From: Phenylobacterium sp. LH3H17
GTDB taxonomy: Bacteria; Pseudomonadota; Alphaproteobacteria; Caulobacterales; Caulobacteraceae
NCBI RefSeq assembly: GCF_024298925.1
Contig: NZ_CP101283.1
Coordinates: 930,001-994,000, forward strand
DNA: 64,000 nt
Reading direction: 5' to 3'
In this document: one piece after another, positions 52,965 through 63,143 of the stretch
Layout of the letters: every line of letters starts with the position of its first letter
How positions within the stretch are numbered: position 1 is the stretch's first letter
The notes under the pieces: generated by a model
What the model was told of the DNA's origin: nothing
The model's database searches: none
The model's input: only the letters and a program-made list of their open reading frames with translations
Translations under genes and position numbers: made by a program

Positions 52965-53109
52965 TTCCGCGTCTGGGTGTCGGGTGTGCGACATTGTGGC
53001 GCGCCTCTTGGGGCGTCCAAGCCTTCTACGGCAAGGCTCTGTTTACGGCTTTCCGGCGTGATGGCCGCGTGGAGTCGAGAAACGACCCCGCAAAGGGAAC
53101 GGGGCGCCC

Positions 53110-54983
<1,874 letters not shown>

Positions 54984-54987
<4 letters not shown>

Positions 54988-55412
54988 GCCAGTTCGCGCT
55001 GGCGGGCGCGAATACCGCCGCCTTCGGTCTCCGTCAGGGTGCGCAACAGGTTGACCAGCGAGGCGCGGGCCTCCGGCGGCAGGCGCTCAAAGGCCGTCAG
55101 CAGCTCCAGCGCGCCTGGCGTTCGGATCCGGCTGAGCATGTCGATATCGCCGCCGACCTCCGAACCCGACGTGTCGAGCACGTCCATCAGGTCGACCACG
55201 CGGCAACGCAAGGCGCGCGCGATCTGGACCAGGCGGGAGAAAGAGATGCGGTTGGCGCCGTTCTCGTACTTCTGGATCTGCTGGAAGCTGACGCCGCATT
55301 GTTCGGCCAAGGCTTCCTGAGACATCCCGATCGTGCGACGGCGTATCCGAACCGCGGCCCCGAGGGCTACATCCATCGGGTCTGGTGTCTTGTTCGAGAG
55401 CTCCGCGTTCAT
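54984..55412 (-). CDS. XRE-family transcriptional regulator
   Basis: 142 residues. HTH at about 20-75 (IRRRTIGMSQEALAEQCGVS, FQQIQKYENGANRISFSRLV), a linker and a helical C-terminus (ELLTAFERLPPEARASLVNL) typical of alphaproteobacterial XRE regulators. The stop overlaps the kinase gene by CTAG. The core is closely similar to that of the neighbouring XRE gene at 55569, so the two are probably paralogues. Targets are unknown. Confidence 0.88.
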
Positions 55413-55568
55413 CGTCGTCTCCTCACCCGAAACGTCGCCGGGCAGAGCAAGCGCCCGGGGATCGCTTAGGATTCGATGAAGTTAAGGCTCATCTTTCAGC
55501 TTTGAAAAGCGCGCTCATCATCTCGGACTTGACCATTGACGAGCATGTTCAGCGAACGTGTTCTTGGG

Positions 55569-55883
55569 TTAGCCGGATGTGGCCGTCTTGCCCCTGAGCG
55601 AGAGCGACGAAGTCTTCGCCTCGGGGGATGCCCGGTCGGCGAGATCTGCCCCGTTTTGATGGGGTTTCTCAAGGCCATCATAGAAATAGTGCACCGGAAC
55701 CTCGAGCGCATCGGCCAACCGCCAGATCATCGACGCGGAGATCCGGTTGGCGCCGCACTCGTACTTCTGGACCTGCTGAAAGGTCACGCCACAAAGTTGT
55801 CCTAGCTGACGTTGGGTAAGGTTTAATTCCCGTCGCCGGTTGAAAAGTCGCTTGGCCAGGTGAAGATCGATGCTGTCGCGCAT
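55569..55883 (-). CDS. XRE-family transcriptional regulator, short
   Basis: 104 residues. HTH: RRRELNLTQRQLGQLCGVTF and QQVQKYECGANRISASMIWR. The C-terminus (SPEAKTSSLSLRGKTATSG) is short and low-complexity, suggesting truncation relative to the 142-residue neighbour. It is on the same strand, 156 bases upstream of that gene. Confidence 0.85.
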   Translation of the reverse strand: MRDSIDLHLAKRLFNRRRELNLTQRQLGQLCGVTFQQVQKYECGANRISASMIWRLADALEVPVHYFYDGLEKPHQNGADLADRASPEAKTSSLSLRGKTATSG

Positions 55884-56747
55884 GGGTTTGCTGCGGTGTT
55901 GGGTTCAAGGGTTTCGATCAAGACAGGTCAGAATGGGACGCCTGCCGTTTTCCACACAAGGACAGGCAAGATGCGAACCATCCGACTCACGTTGACGACG
56001 CCCTCCGGAGCATCCAATCCTTGCCGGCGCCGCGCTGCCCTGGACGAATACGCAAGCCTGGGGGCTTTGGACGCCGCTTTTCGCCTGGTCCCGACTCCTG
56101 GGCAGACGAAACTTATCGTGTGAGCTTGGTTGAGCACTGGCTGAACCGCCAGTAGGGGGCCTCGTCTCGAACCTCGCTTGAATTCGCCCCAATTCATCTT
56201 AACAGGGCCGCACCGCCGCAACTCGCCCCTGAGGGCTCAGTTTTCAGTCTGCAGCAAGTCGCCGACGACGTTTCCGGTCCGGTGACCACCGCCCTCGCAA
56301 TCCCCTGGAGGTCGCAGCGGCCTCGCGGCCCGCATCGGGTTCGGTGCGGGCCCTCGCACTGGGGCCCCCAGGATGGATGAAGTGCGTAGCCGGCTGGGAG
56401 TCCCCTCGGCCAGATCAAAAAGGGACGGGAGTTGACCTGGCCGAGGGCGGCGCCAGTGGGGATGAAGCGCTGCGGCCTCAATGACTCGTGTCACCTCAGG
56501 GTTCCGTGAACGAGGAAGAGCCAGCTGAATGTTATGCAGAATTAGACTTTTGACCGTCGCGCCTAACGCACACCGCAACTCTGCCCCAAGAGAGCGAGCG
56601 ACCAGAAGTGAGCCGACCTTCCTGGAAGCCCGAGGGGGTTTGTCTTCATGAGCCTCGAGGTCTGCCGGAATGCTCGCCGCGCACGAACAGACCCGCGCCG
56701 TATGTGCTGAGGCACAGTCTGGGTGAGAGGCGCGAGCGAGCCGAAGA
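55884..56747. other. Gene-less stretch with inverted repeats
   Basis: About 860 bases in which no open frame shows protein-like composition. It holds a stem GGCCCGCA (56327-56334) / TGCGGGCC (56345-56352) and an 11-bp perfect inverted repeat CCCTCGGCCAG (56403-56413) / CTGGCCGAGGG (56437-56447) around a purine-rich loop. It may contain a structured RNA, or be decayed sequence. It lies between an XRE gene and a serine hydrolase gene that both read leftward. Confidence 0.5.
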
Positions 56748-58016
56748 CTAGGGTGGAGGCCTCGGCGCCTCCGCGGTCGCCAAGTGTGGCCCGCGCGCGA
56801 CGGACAACCAGTCAGTGAAGGGTAGTCCATAGGCGCGGTCCATGAACTCGGCCTGAAATCGGAAAGGGAGGTTGGCGTCGCTGTTCCAGAGCATGACGAT
56901 GCCCGTGCGGGTGGTGGGATCAAACATCATCGTCGCTCGGTAGCCCGAAAGCCCCCCACTGTGGCCGATGACTTTGTGGCCCTTGTAGGTGAAATTTCGG
57001 ATGCCCAGGCCATATCCCGCCTCCTTGAGCTCCCGGCCCATCGGCGTCCTCCCGTAGGGGCTCGCGGTGGCGACCCGCGACCGCTGCGCCGTCTCAAGGA
57101 CCGCGTGGGGCAGGACGTCGGGTCGCAGACCCATGAGGGCCTGCATCCAGACGGCCAGGTCGACAATGTTGGAGTTGACCCCCGCCGCCGCCGGCACGCG
57201 GTAATAGACCTCCGACACAGCCAGCTGGTCTTGGTCGTGGTGAGGCCGGGCCCAGCGCTCGGCCGACGTCAGACCCGCGGCGCCAAGGGTGGCGCTGGTC
57301 ATGCCCAGCGGGCGGAAAAGACGCTGCTGAACAGTCTCAACATAGGCCTCGCCGGTCCGCGCAGCGATGATCTCGGTGATCGTGTCATATGCGATGTTCT
57401 GATAGCTGTGGCAGGTCGCCGGCGCGCAGACTGTCGGCGCATCGGCGAGGGACAGACGGATTGTGCGAGGGTCCTCGCCGTCCTCAAGCCGGCCGTCGAA
57501 CGCATTTTTTGGAAGCCCGGTTCGCTGCGACAGCAGCTCCTCCACGGTCAGGGCCAGCTGGGCGTCCCCCGGCAACCGCAGCGAAGTGTCAAACGTCTCC
57601 AGCCGGTCGGATAGGGAAATGACCCCGTCGGCCGCCAACTGGGCGCTCAACGTGCCGGACACGGTCTTGGAGAGGGACGCCCAGCGGAAAACGCTTTCGG
57701 CGGTGACCGGTTGGCTGCTTTCGGCGGACTCCACCCCGTAGCCCCTCACAAAGGACAGGCGTCCGCCTTCCACGACAGCGACCGCTAGCCCGCGCATCGA
57801 GCGATCCGTCATCATGGAACCGAGGCGCGCATCCAGCGCCAGGTAGTCGATCTTCCCGCGCCATTCGGCTGGATCGGTCGGCAACGTCGGGATCGGTTTC
57901 GCGGCGACGGAGGGGCCTGCGAACGGGTTGCCGTTCGTGCAGAGCGAGAGACTCAGCCCGAGGACACTCAACGCGAACAGTCCCCCGAGCAAACCTCCTA
58001 CTGACCCCGCCCTCAC
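56748..58016 (-). CDS. Serine hydrolase, beta-lactamase (class C) family
   Basis: 422 residues from a GTG at 58016 behind GGAGGAG; an ATG at 58061 would add a poor, Arg-rich N-terminus. A hydrophobic N-terminal segment (GGLLGGLFALSVLGLSLSLC, possibly with a lipid-modified Cys) directs export. Active-site S114-L-S-K117, Tyr motif YQNIAYD, and HSGGLSGYRA as third motif are all present, so it should be an active esterase or DD-peptidase-like enzyme. It is not an orthologue of the enzyme at 35851. Confidence 0.85.
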   Translation of the reverse strand: MRAGSVGGLLGGLFALSVLGLSLSLCTNGNPFAGPSVAAKPIPTLPTDPAEWRGKIDYLALDARLGSMMTDRSMRGLAVAVVEGGRLSFVRGYGVESAESSQPVTAESVFRWASLSKTVSGTLSAQLAADGVISLSDRLETFDTSLRLPGDAQLALTVEELLSQRTGLPKNAFDGRLEDGEDPRTIRLSLADAPTVCAPATCHSYQNIAYDTITEIIAARTGEAYVETVQQRLFRPLGMTSATLGAAGLTSAERWARPHHDQDQLAVSEVYYRVPAAAGVNSNIVDLAVWMQALMGLRPDVLPHAVLETAQRSRVATASPYGRTPMGRELKEAGYGLGIRNFTYKGHKVIGHSGGLSGYRATMMFDPTTRTGIVMLWNSDANLPFRFQAEFMDRAYGLPFTDWLSVARGPHLATAEAPRPPP

Positions 58017-58313
58017 GTCCGAACTCTCCTCCCGCCAGCCGCCGCGCCGGCGGCGCCTCATCCGTCGTCAGCCTAGTCCCGCGCGAGCGGTCCGTCCTCT
58101 AGGACGTCATCATGCTCAGCAGGCCGCAGGTTGAGCTACGGGAGGAAAACGCGGAGCTCGCCCTCCTGTAGGGTGGGCCGGACCGCCGCTGCGAGGGCGC
58201 CATGTAGCTCTCGACCAGCCCGCATGCCGCCGGCGTCCTCGCGGCCGAGTTCAAGGTCGGCTCGTGGCGCTGAGCTGCGGGGCCGGCGTGGATTGGCAGT
58301 GAAGGTGAGAGGC

Positions 58314-60485
58314 TCAGGAATCACGGCCGGTGAGTTCCACGAGGGCCGCCGCCAGCTCTCCCTGTCGAAATGGCTTTGTCAGACGACTGAGCTCCAGACC
58401 AACGCCTTCAGCCTCGGCGTAGCCTGAAATCAGGAGAACGGGCAATCCAGGCCGATCTCGTGCGATCCTCCTGGCCAGATCAGCCCCGGTCATGCCCGGC
58501 ATCAGGTGGTCGGTGATGACAAGGTCGAGGCGGAGGTCCCCGTCCATCAGACGCAGGGCGTCTTCAGCGGTCGGCGTCTCGACGACGCGGTAGCCAAGAT
58601 CTGTCAGCATGTCGGCGGTGCTGGCCCGCACGAGGTCCTCGTCATCGACAAGCAGGACGGTGCCCGACCGTGGTCCGAGCACCGGATCGGTGCGAGGCAT
58701 GGGGCTTGGCGCTTCCTGGTCGGTCGTCGGCAGCCAGATCTTGATCGTCGTGCCGGCCCCAGGCTCGCTCTCCACCTCCAGGGCGCCGCCCAGCTGCGCG
58801 GCGAGGCCGTGCACCATCGATAGGCCCAAGCCCGTACCGCGACCGACCCCCTTGGTCGAGAAGAAGGGTTCAGCCGCCTGCTGGCGTGTCTCCTCGTCCA
58901 TCCCGAGGCCAGTGTCATGCACGCACAGGCGAAGATAGGCTCCTGCCTCGAGGCCGGCCATGTGGCCGGGCTGCAGGTTCTCAATCCCCACCGCGATGGT
59001 CAGGGTCCCTCCGTCGGGCATGGCGTCACGGCTGTTCACGGCAAGGTTCAGGAGCGCCATTTCGAGCTGATTGGGGTCGGCGATGCCCGCTGGAAGATCT
59101 GGCGCGAGGTCAAACGCGATCCTGATCCGCGGCCCCACAGTGCTGGACAGCAGGTCTTCCAAGCCAAGGATCAGCGCGGCGACATCGACTGACGCGGCCT
59201 GGAGGGGTTGGCGGCGGGCGAAAGCGAGCAGGCGTTGGACGAGGGTCTTGGCCCGCTCGGCGGATTCCAGTGCGCCGTCGATAAGCCGCTGGGTGCGGGG
59301 GTCGCCCAGGCCCCGCCTCTGCAGCATGTCGAGGCTACCGATGATGGGCATAAGGAGGTTGTTGAAATCGTGCGCGACGCCGCCGGTCAGCTGGCCCATG
59401 GCGTCCATCTTCTGGCTCTGGTGAAGGGCGTCCTGCACCAGGGCGCGCTCAGCCAGCGCGATCGCGACCCGCTGCTCGAGAGTCGCGTTCAACTCCTCCA
59501 GCCGCGCCTGGTTCTCACGCAGCGCCTGCTGGGCCAGATGGGTCTCTGTGGTGTCGTGACCCTCGCAGAAGATTCCCGTGACCTTTCCGGCGTCGTCCAA
59601 GACCGGCTCGTAGATGAAGTCGAGGATGCGCTCGACCTCTGGACCCTCGGCGGCCAAGCGCAGACGGACTGAGACCTGGTGGGCCACGTGTCGCTCGCCT
59701 GTCGCGTAGACCTCGTCCAGCCACTCGAAGAACCCTTGTCCCTCTAGCTCCGGAAAGACCTCGCGAACCGTCCTGCCGACATGGTCGCGTTTGCCGAACA
59801 GCCGGATATAGGCGTCGTTGACGAACTCGAAGATGTGCTCCGGCTGCTTGAGGATAGTGATGAACCCGGGCGCCTGCTGGAAGAGTCGCCGATAGCGCTC
59901 GTGCTGCTCCAAGGCGCGTCGATCGGCCAGGACTTGCGCGGTTGTTTCCGTGCACGCGCAGAAGAAGCCCGCGACGGCGCCGTTTTCGTCGCGCACGGGT
60001 GTGTAGGAGAACGCAAAATGCGTCTCCTCGCGGTAGCCCCTCCGTTCCATATGAAGCTCGATGTCGCTCATATGCACCGGCTCGCCGCGATAGGCCTGGG
60101 CGACGATCGGGATCAGGTCGCCTTCGATCTCCGCCCAGACCTTCAGAAACGGTTGGCCGACGGCCGAAGGATGCTTTTCGGCGAGAATTTCAGCGTAGGC
60201 GTCATTGTAGAGCAGGGCGCCTGCCTCGCCCCACGCGACGAACATCGGCTGGTTCGAGCCCATCACAATGTTCAGAAGGGTCTTCAGGGGCTGTGGCCAG
60301 GTGGACGGGTCACCAAGCGGTGAGGCCGACCAGTCGAGTGCTCGAAGCAAACCGCCCGTATGGCCGCCGCCGGCGGGAATGTGAATCAAAGCCTCACCCA
60401 CGTACGGCCACCCAATTGAACTGTATGTCTCGCTGGACGCGGCCAGCGCCCGTGGAGGAGAGACGGGCGAGACAACCCCCGTCAC
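58314..60485 (-). CDS. PAS hybrid histidine kinase/response regulator
   Basis: 723 residues, soluble. Two PAS-type sensor domains (about 60-190, PMFVAWGEAGALLYNDAYAE; about 195-325, YRRLFQQAPGFITILKQPEH), coiled-coil linker, kinase with H372 in LTGGVAHDFNNLLMPIIGSL, HATPase_c (NSRDAMPDGG, DTGLGMDEETR, GTGLGLSMVHGLAAQLGG), then a receiver with Asp659 (LDLVITDHLMPGMTGADLAR). The AHDFNN phosphoacceptor box is that of the HisKA_4-like hybrid group. It is divergent from the HWE kinase at 60652. Confidence 0.9.
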   Translation of the reverse strand: MTGVVSPVSPPRALAASSETYSSIGWPYVGEALIHIPAGGGHTGGLLRALDWSASPLGDPSTWPQPLKTLLNIVMGSNQPMFVAWGEAGALLYNDAYAEILAEKHPSAVGQPFLKVWAEIEGDLIPIVAQAYRGEPVHMSDIELHMERRGYREETHFAFSYTPVRDENGAVAGFFCACTETTAQVLADRRALEQHERYRRLFQQAPGFITILKQPEHIFEFVNDAYIRLFGKRDHVGRTVREVFPELEGQGFFEWLDEVYATGERHVAHQVSVRLRLAAEGPEVERILDFIYEPVLDDAGKVTGIFCEGHDTTETHLAQQALRENQARLEELNATLEQRVAIALAERALVQDALHQSQKMDAMGQLTGGVAHDFNNLLMPIIGSLDMLQRRGLGDPRTQRLIDGALESAERAKTLVQRLLAFARRQPLQAASVDVAALILGLEDLLSSTVGPRIRIAFDLAPDLPAGIADPNQLEMALLNLAVNSRDAMPDGGTLTIAVGIENLQPGHMAGLEAGAYLRLCVHDTGLGMDEETRQQAAEPFFSTKGVGRGTGLGLSMVHGLAAQLGGALEVESEPGAGTTIKIWLPTTDQEAPSPMPRTDPVLGPRSGTVLLVDDEDLVRASTADMLTDLGYRVVETPTAEDALRLMDGDLRLDLVITDHLMPGMTGADLARRIARDRPGLPVLLISGYAEAEGVGLELSRLTKPFRQGELAAALVELTGRDS

Positions 60486-60651
60486 TCAGTGCGGGCGGGG
60501 GCATAGGGTTCCGGTTGGTTCCGGAGATGCCGGGGAGCCCGCCGAGACCTTTCGTCGCCACGGCGCCCCATTCAGCAACGAGACGACGCCAAAGCGTATT
60601 AGGGTCAGGTCGGCGTCGCCCCCCGCCCTGCCCAGTCCAAGGACATCACTG

Positions 60652-61647
60652 ATGCCGCAAGGCCCAAAGAAGCCGAAGTGGGGCGCCCGGCAGTTGCGTC
60701 TTGCCATCGACGCCGCCGGCGTCGCGATGTGGTCGTGGAACGTCGACACCGACATGATCACGATGGATGATCACGCCTTTGAGCTTTGGGGCGTGTCGCA
60801 GAGTCCCGACGTAACATTTGAGGACCTGTCTGCTCACATTCATCCGGCTGATCGCGACCGGGTTCGCGCCGCCTTCGCCGCCACGCGAGCGATTTCCGGA
60901 CCCTATGAGATCGACTTTCGGATCATGGTCGGACGCGACGCCCGCTGGGTGTCAGCCCGCGGCCAGGGCGACGACGCCGACATCGAGGGGCGCGTCATGT
61001 TCGGGGTCTTCCTGGACGTCACCGGCCGCAAGCAGGCCGAGGAGGGCAATGAGTTGCTCGCCGGCGAGATGAGCCATCGGGTGAAGAACCTGCTCACCAT
61101 CGCCACCGCGCTCACCGCGATCACATCGCGCTCTGCGACCACCGCGCCGGAGATGGCGAAGGACCTTACGCACAGGCTTACCGCCTTGGGTCGGGCACAT
61201 GATCTCGTGCGGCCTCTTCCCGGCAAGCCCGAACGCGGCGCGCTGCTGGGCGACCTGCTTTCGGTCCTCCTGGCGCCCTACGACGACATGGGAGCCTTTA
61301 GCGGACGCATCCGGGTGTCCGTCCCACGCATGGCGGTAGGAGAGAGCGCAGCTACGACGCTGGCCATGGTCCTGCATGAACTCGCCACGAACTCCCTCAA
61401 ATACGGCGCGCTATCGTGCGCGGAGGGAACCCTGGATGTCTCCTGCGACTCGTCGGGTGAGAGCGTCGCTGTCGTCTGGACGGAGCAAGGGGGCCCGGAA
61501 GTTGTCGCCGCCAAAGCCCCGGGTGGCTTTGGCGGCAAACTCTTGCAGCGCGGCATGGATGATCTTGGCGGCAAGGCGGAGGTGGCTTGGCTAAGGACTG
61601 GGGTCGTCGTCACACTTCATATGTCTGCTGACCGGCTGAGGTCATGA
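60652..61647 (+). CDS. PAS-HWE family histidine kinase
   Basis: 331 residues: one PAS domain (LAIDAAGVAMWSWNVDTDMI to GVFLDVTGRKQAEE), then an HWE kinase with H142 in EMSHRVKNLLTIATALTAIT, HELATNSLKYGAL (N box) and the WxE signature VVWTEQGGP. HWE kinases are abundant in alphaproteobacteria and often feed the general stress response. The ATG follows an AAGGAC element. No cognate response regulator is adjacent; the divergent hybrid kinase carries its own. Confidence 0.88.
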   Translation: MPQGPKKPKWGARQLRLAIDAAGVAMWSWNVDTDMITMDDHAFELWGVSQSPDVTFEDLSAHIHPADRDRVRAAFAATRAISGPYEIDFRIMVGRDARWVSARGQGDDADIEGRVMFGVFLDVTGRKQAEEGNELLAGEMSHRVKNLLTIATALTAITSRSATTAPEMAKDLTHRLTALGRAHDLVRPLPGKPERGALLGDLLSVLLAPYDDMGAFSGRIRVSVPRMAVGESAATTLAMVLHELATNSLKYGALSCAEGTLDVSCDSSGESVAVVWTEQGGPEVVAAKAPGGFGGKLLQRGMDDLGGKAEVAWLRTGVVVTLHMSADRLRS

Positions 61648-61739
61648 CTCTTCGACCTGACAAAGAGACGGACGCGGCTTATGTGATCACGGGGCGCTAA
61701 AAGGGGGATCGAAAACCCCACCCCTGCCGTTGGACGAGC

Positions 61740-62360
61740 ATGTCGGTCACGAGCCTCCCGGAATGGCAGCAGCTTGCCCTATACGCGCTCGGCGCCGCAG
61801 CGCTCCTGACCCTGGCCTTCAACCTTCCTCACGTCGGCCGTTTCATTCGGGCCGCCGTGTCGTTCGCGGTCCTGGCGTTCGCCGTCTTCCTGTTGCTGCA
61901 GCAGGCGCCTTACGATCCGAGGCTCGCCTGGCTGCGATCGTCCTTGGGCCTCGACCGGCAGCAGGTCTCAGGCGACGAGCTGCGGATCTCCATGTCGGGT
62001 GATGGCCACTTCTGGGCGAACGCGACCTTGAACGGCGTCACGCGGCGCATGCTCATCGACAGCGGCGCGACGGTTTCCGCGCTCTCGTCGGCAACCGCGA
62101 CCGAGGCGGGCGTCAAGCCGGACGACGCCCTGGTTCCGGTCAGGGTGCGAACGGCCAGCGGCCTCGTCGAGGCCAGGATCGCGACGCTTGAAACCCTCTC
62201 CCTGGGCCCGCTTGAGGCCCGGGACCTGAAGGTGGTCGTCTCACCCGGCCTGCAGGGGGTGGACGTCCTGGGCATGAATTTCCTCTCCGAGCTCGGATCG
62301 TGGCGGGTGGAGGGGCGCACCCTCATCCTGACCCCGCCCGCCGCGTCGCCGGAACCCTGA
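61740..62360 (+). CDS. Retropepsin-like aspartic protease, TIGR02281 family
   Basis: 206 residues. Two N-terminal membrane helices (LALYALGAAALLTLAFNLPH and AAVSFAVLAFAVFLLLQ), then a single-lobe aspartic protease domain: HFWANATLNGVTRRMLIDSG with Asp107, followed by ATVSALS, and GVDVLGMNFLSEL near the end. The family is a clan AA protease that must dimerise, periplasmic by topology. Substrates are unknown. Confidence 0.87.
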   Translation: MSVTSLPEWQQLALYALGAAALLTLAFNLPHVGRFIRAAVSFAVLAFAVFLLLQQAPYDPRLAWLRSSLGLDRQQVSGDELRISMSGDGHFWANATLNGVTRRMLIDSGATVSALSSATATEAGVKPDDALVPVRVRTASGLVEARIATLETLSLGPLEARDLKVVVSPGLQGVDVLGMNFLSELGSWRVEGRTLILTPPAASPEP

Positions 62361-62462
62361 ACCCGGCGGGTGGGCCGTCTGCTGTCGGTTTGGGCGCGAA
62401 GGCGAGACTGTCCGACGGCCCGGATGATGGTGTTCTGAAGGCCTGAGGCCCTGGTCGCGGGC

Positions 62463-62636
62463 CTAGGCCGCGCGGCGCGCCTGCTCCAACTTCAGCGCCT
62501 TGGCTTCCTCCGCCCGCCAGTAGCGGGCTTGCTCCGTAAGCCGGTCGCGGTCGGGTCGGTAGCTGACGATCTTGATCATCAGTTCCAGTTCTTCGGCCTT
62601 GAGGCAGCATTCGGCGGCGGACATGGCGCTAACCAT
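62463..62636 (-). CDS. Small acidic/basic hypothetical protein
   Basis: 57 residues from the ATG at 62636 (or 53 from 62624). The sequence MVSAMSAAECCLKAEELELM continuing IKIVSYRPDRDRLTEQARYW RAEEAKALKLEQARR looks like a charged two-helix protein. Codon third positions are GC-rich as in real genes here. No ribosome site is obvious, so the call is tentative. Confidence 0.45.
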   Translation of the reverse strand: MVSAMSAAECCLKAEELELMIKIVSYRPDRDRLTEQARYWRAEEAKALKLEQARRAA

Positions 62637-62823
62637 GCCATCGAAAGTGCTAAGATTACGTTGGTTTGCGAACGATTGGCGCTGGGGCCGGAAGCCCCGC
62701 GCGGCGGGCGTTTTGCGAGGCGGGCTCGGAGAAGAGCCGGGTTGCGGGGACTGGCTGGCGGTGCTGTCAGTCCAACGGCAACTTGTCTCCAGTTGACGCA
62801 GTGAGGGCAGGGGAGGCCAGGTT

Positions 62824-63125
62824 TTAGCCCATCACCGCGCGCCACTCAGCCAGGGCGGCTGAGCGTCGTTTGCGGTAGAGGTCTCGGCTGATGAGGTGCG
62901 CTCCTGGTTGAAGTGGTTATGGACCGTGCCGTGCACGGCAGCGAATTTCTGGAGCGTCTTCATCCTCCGAAATCGCTCCATGGCCCGCTCTCGTCGTCGG
63001 AACGGCTGGTTTGAGTTCTCCGCCCGGTTGTTGAGCCAGCGGCCCACCTCCTGACTGTCGGTGCTGCCGATCTCTGCCCCCTGGCGCACTCAAGCCGTAA
63101 AGCTGCTCCTCTTGAGACGCGGCTG
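62824..63125 (-). pseudogene. Decayed IS6-family transposase, C-terminal part
   Basis: The minus strand encodes QEVGRWLNNRAENSNQPFRR, then RERAMERFRRMKTLQKFAAV and VHNHFNQER, the C-terminal DDE region of IS6/IS26-like transposases. Three defects are visible: the N-terminal half is missing, an in-frame TGA (about 63090-63092) precedes VRQGAEIGSTDSQEV, and a one-base deletion after NHFNQER shifts the frame; in the other frame the normal ending HLISRDLYRKRRSAALAEWR continues to a TAA at 62824-62826. The element is not functional. It marks an old insertion between the small protein and the SDR gene. Confidence 0.85.
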
Positions 63126-63143
63126 CGGCGATGAGATCCGGCG

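Noticed and set aside
55860..56123. Open frame of 87 codons on the plus strand
   Set aside because: It starts inside the XRE gene on the other strand, has no ribosome site and no protein-like pattern.
56237..56923. Open frame of 228 codons on the minus strand
   Set aside because: Its first part is a shifted reading of the serine hydrolase 3' end and the rest is Pro/Arg/Ser-rich noise.
58017..58313. Short plus-strand peptide near 58109-58168 (MLSRPQVELREENAELALL)
   Set aside because: It resembles the coiled-coil start of IS66-type or kinase linkers but is only 19 residues; no further homology is visible around it.
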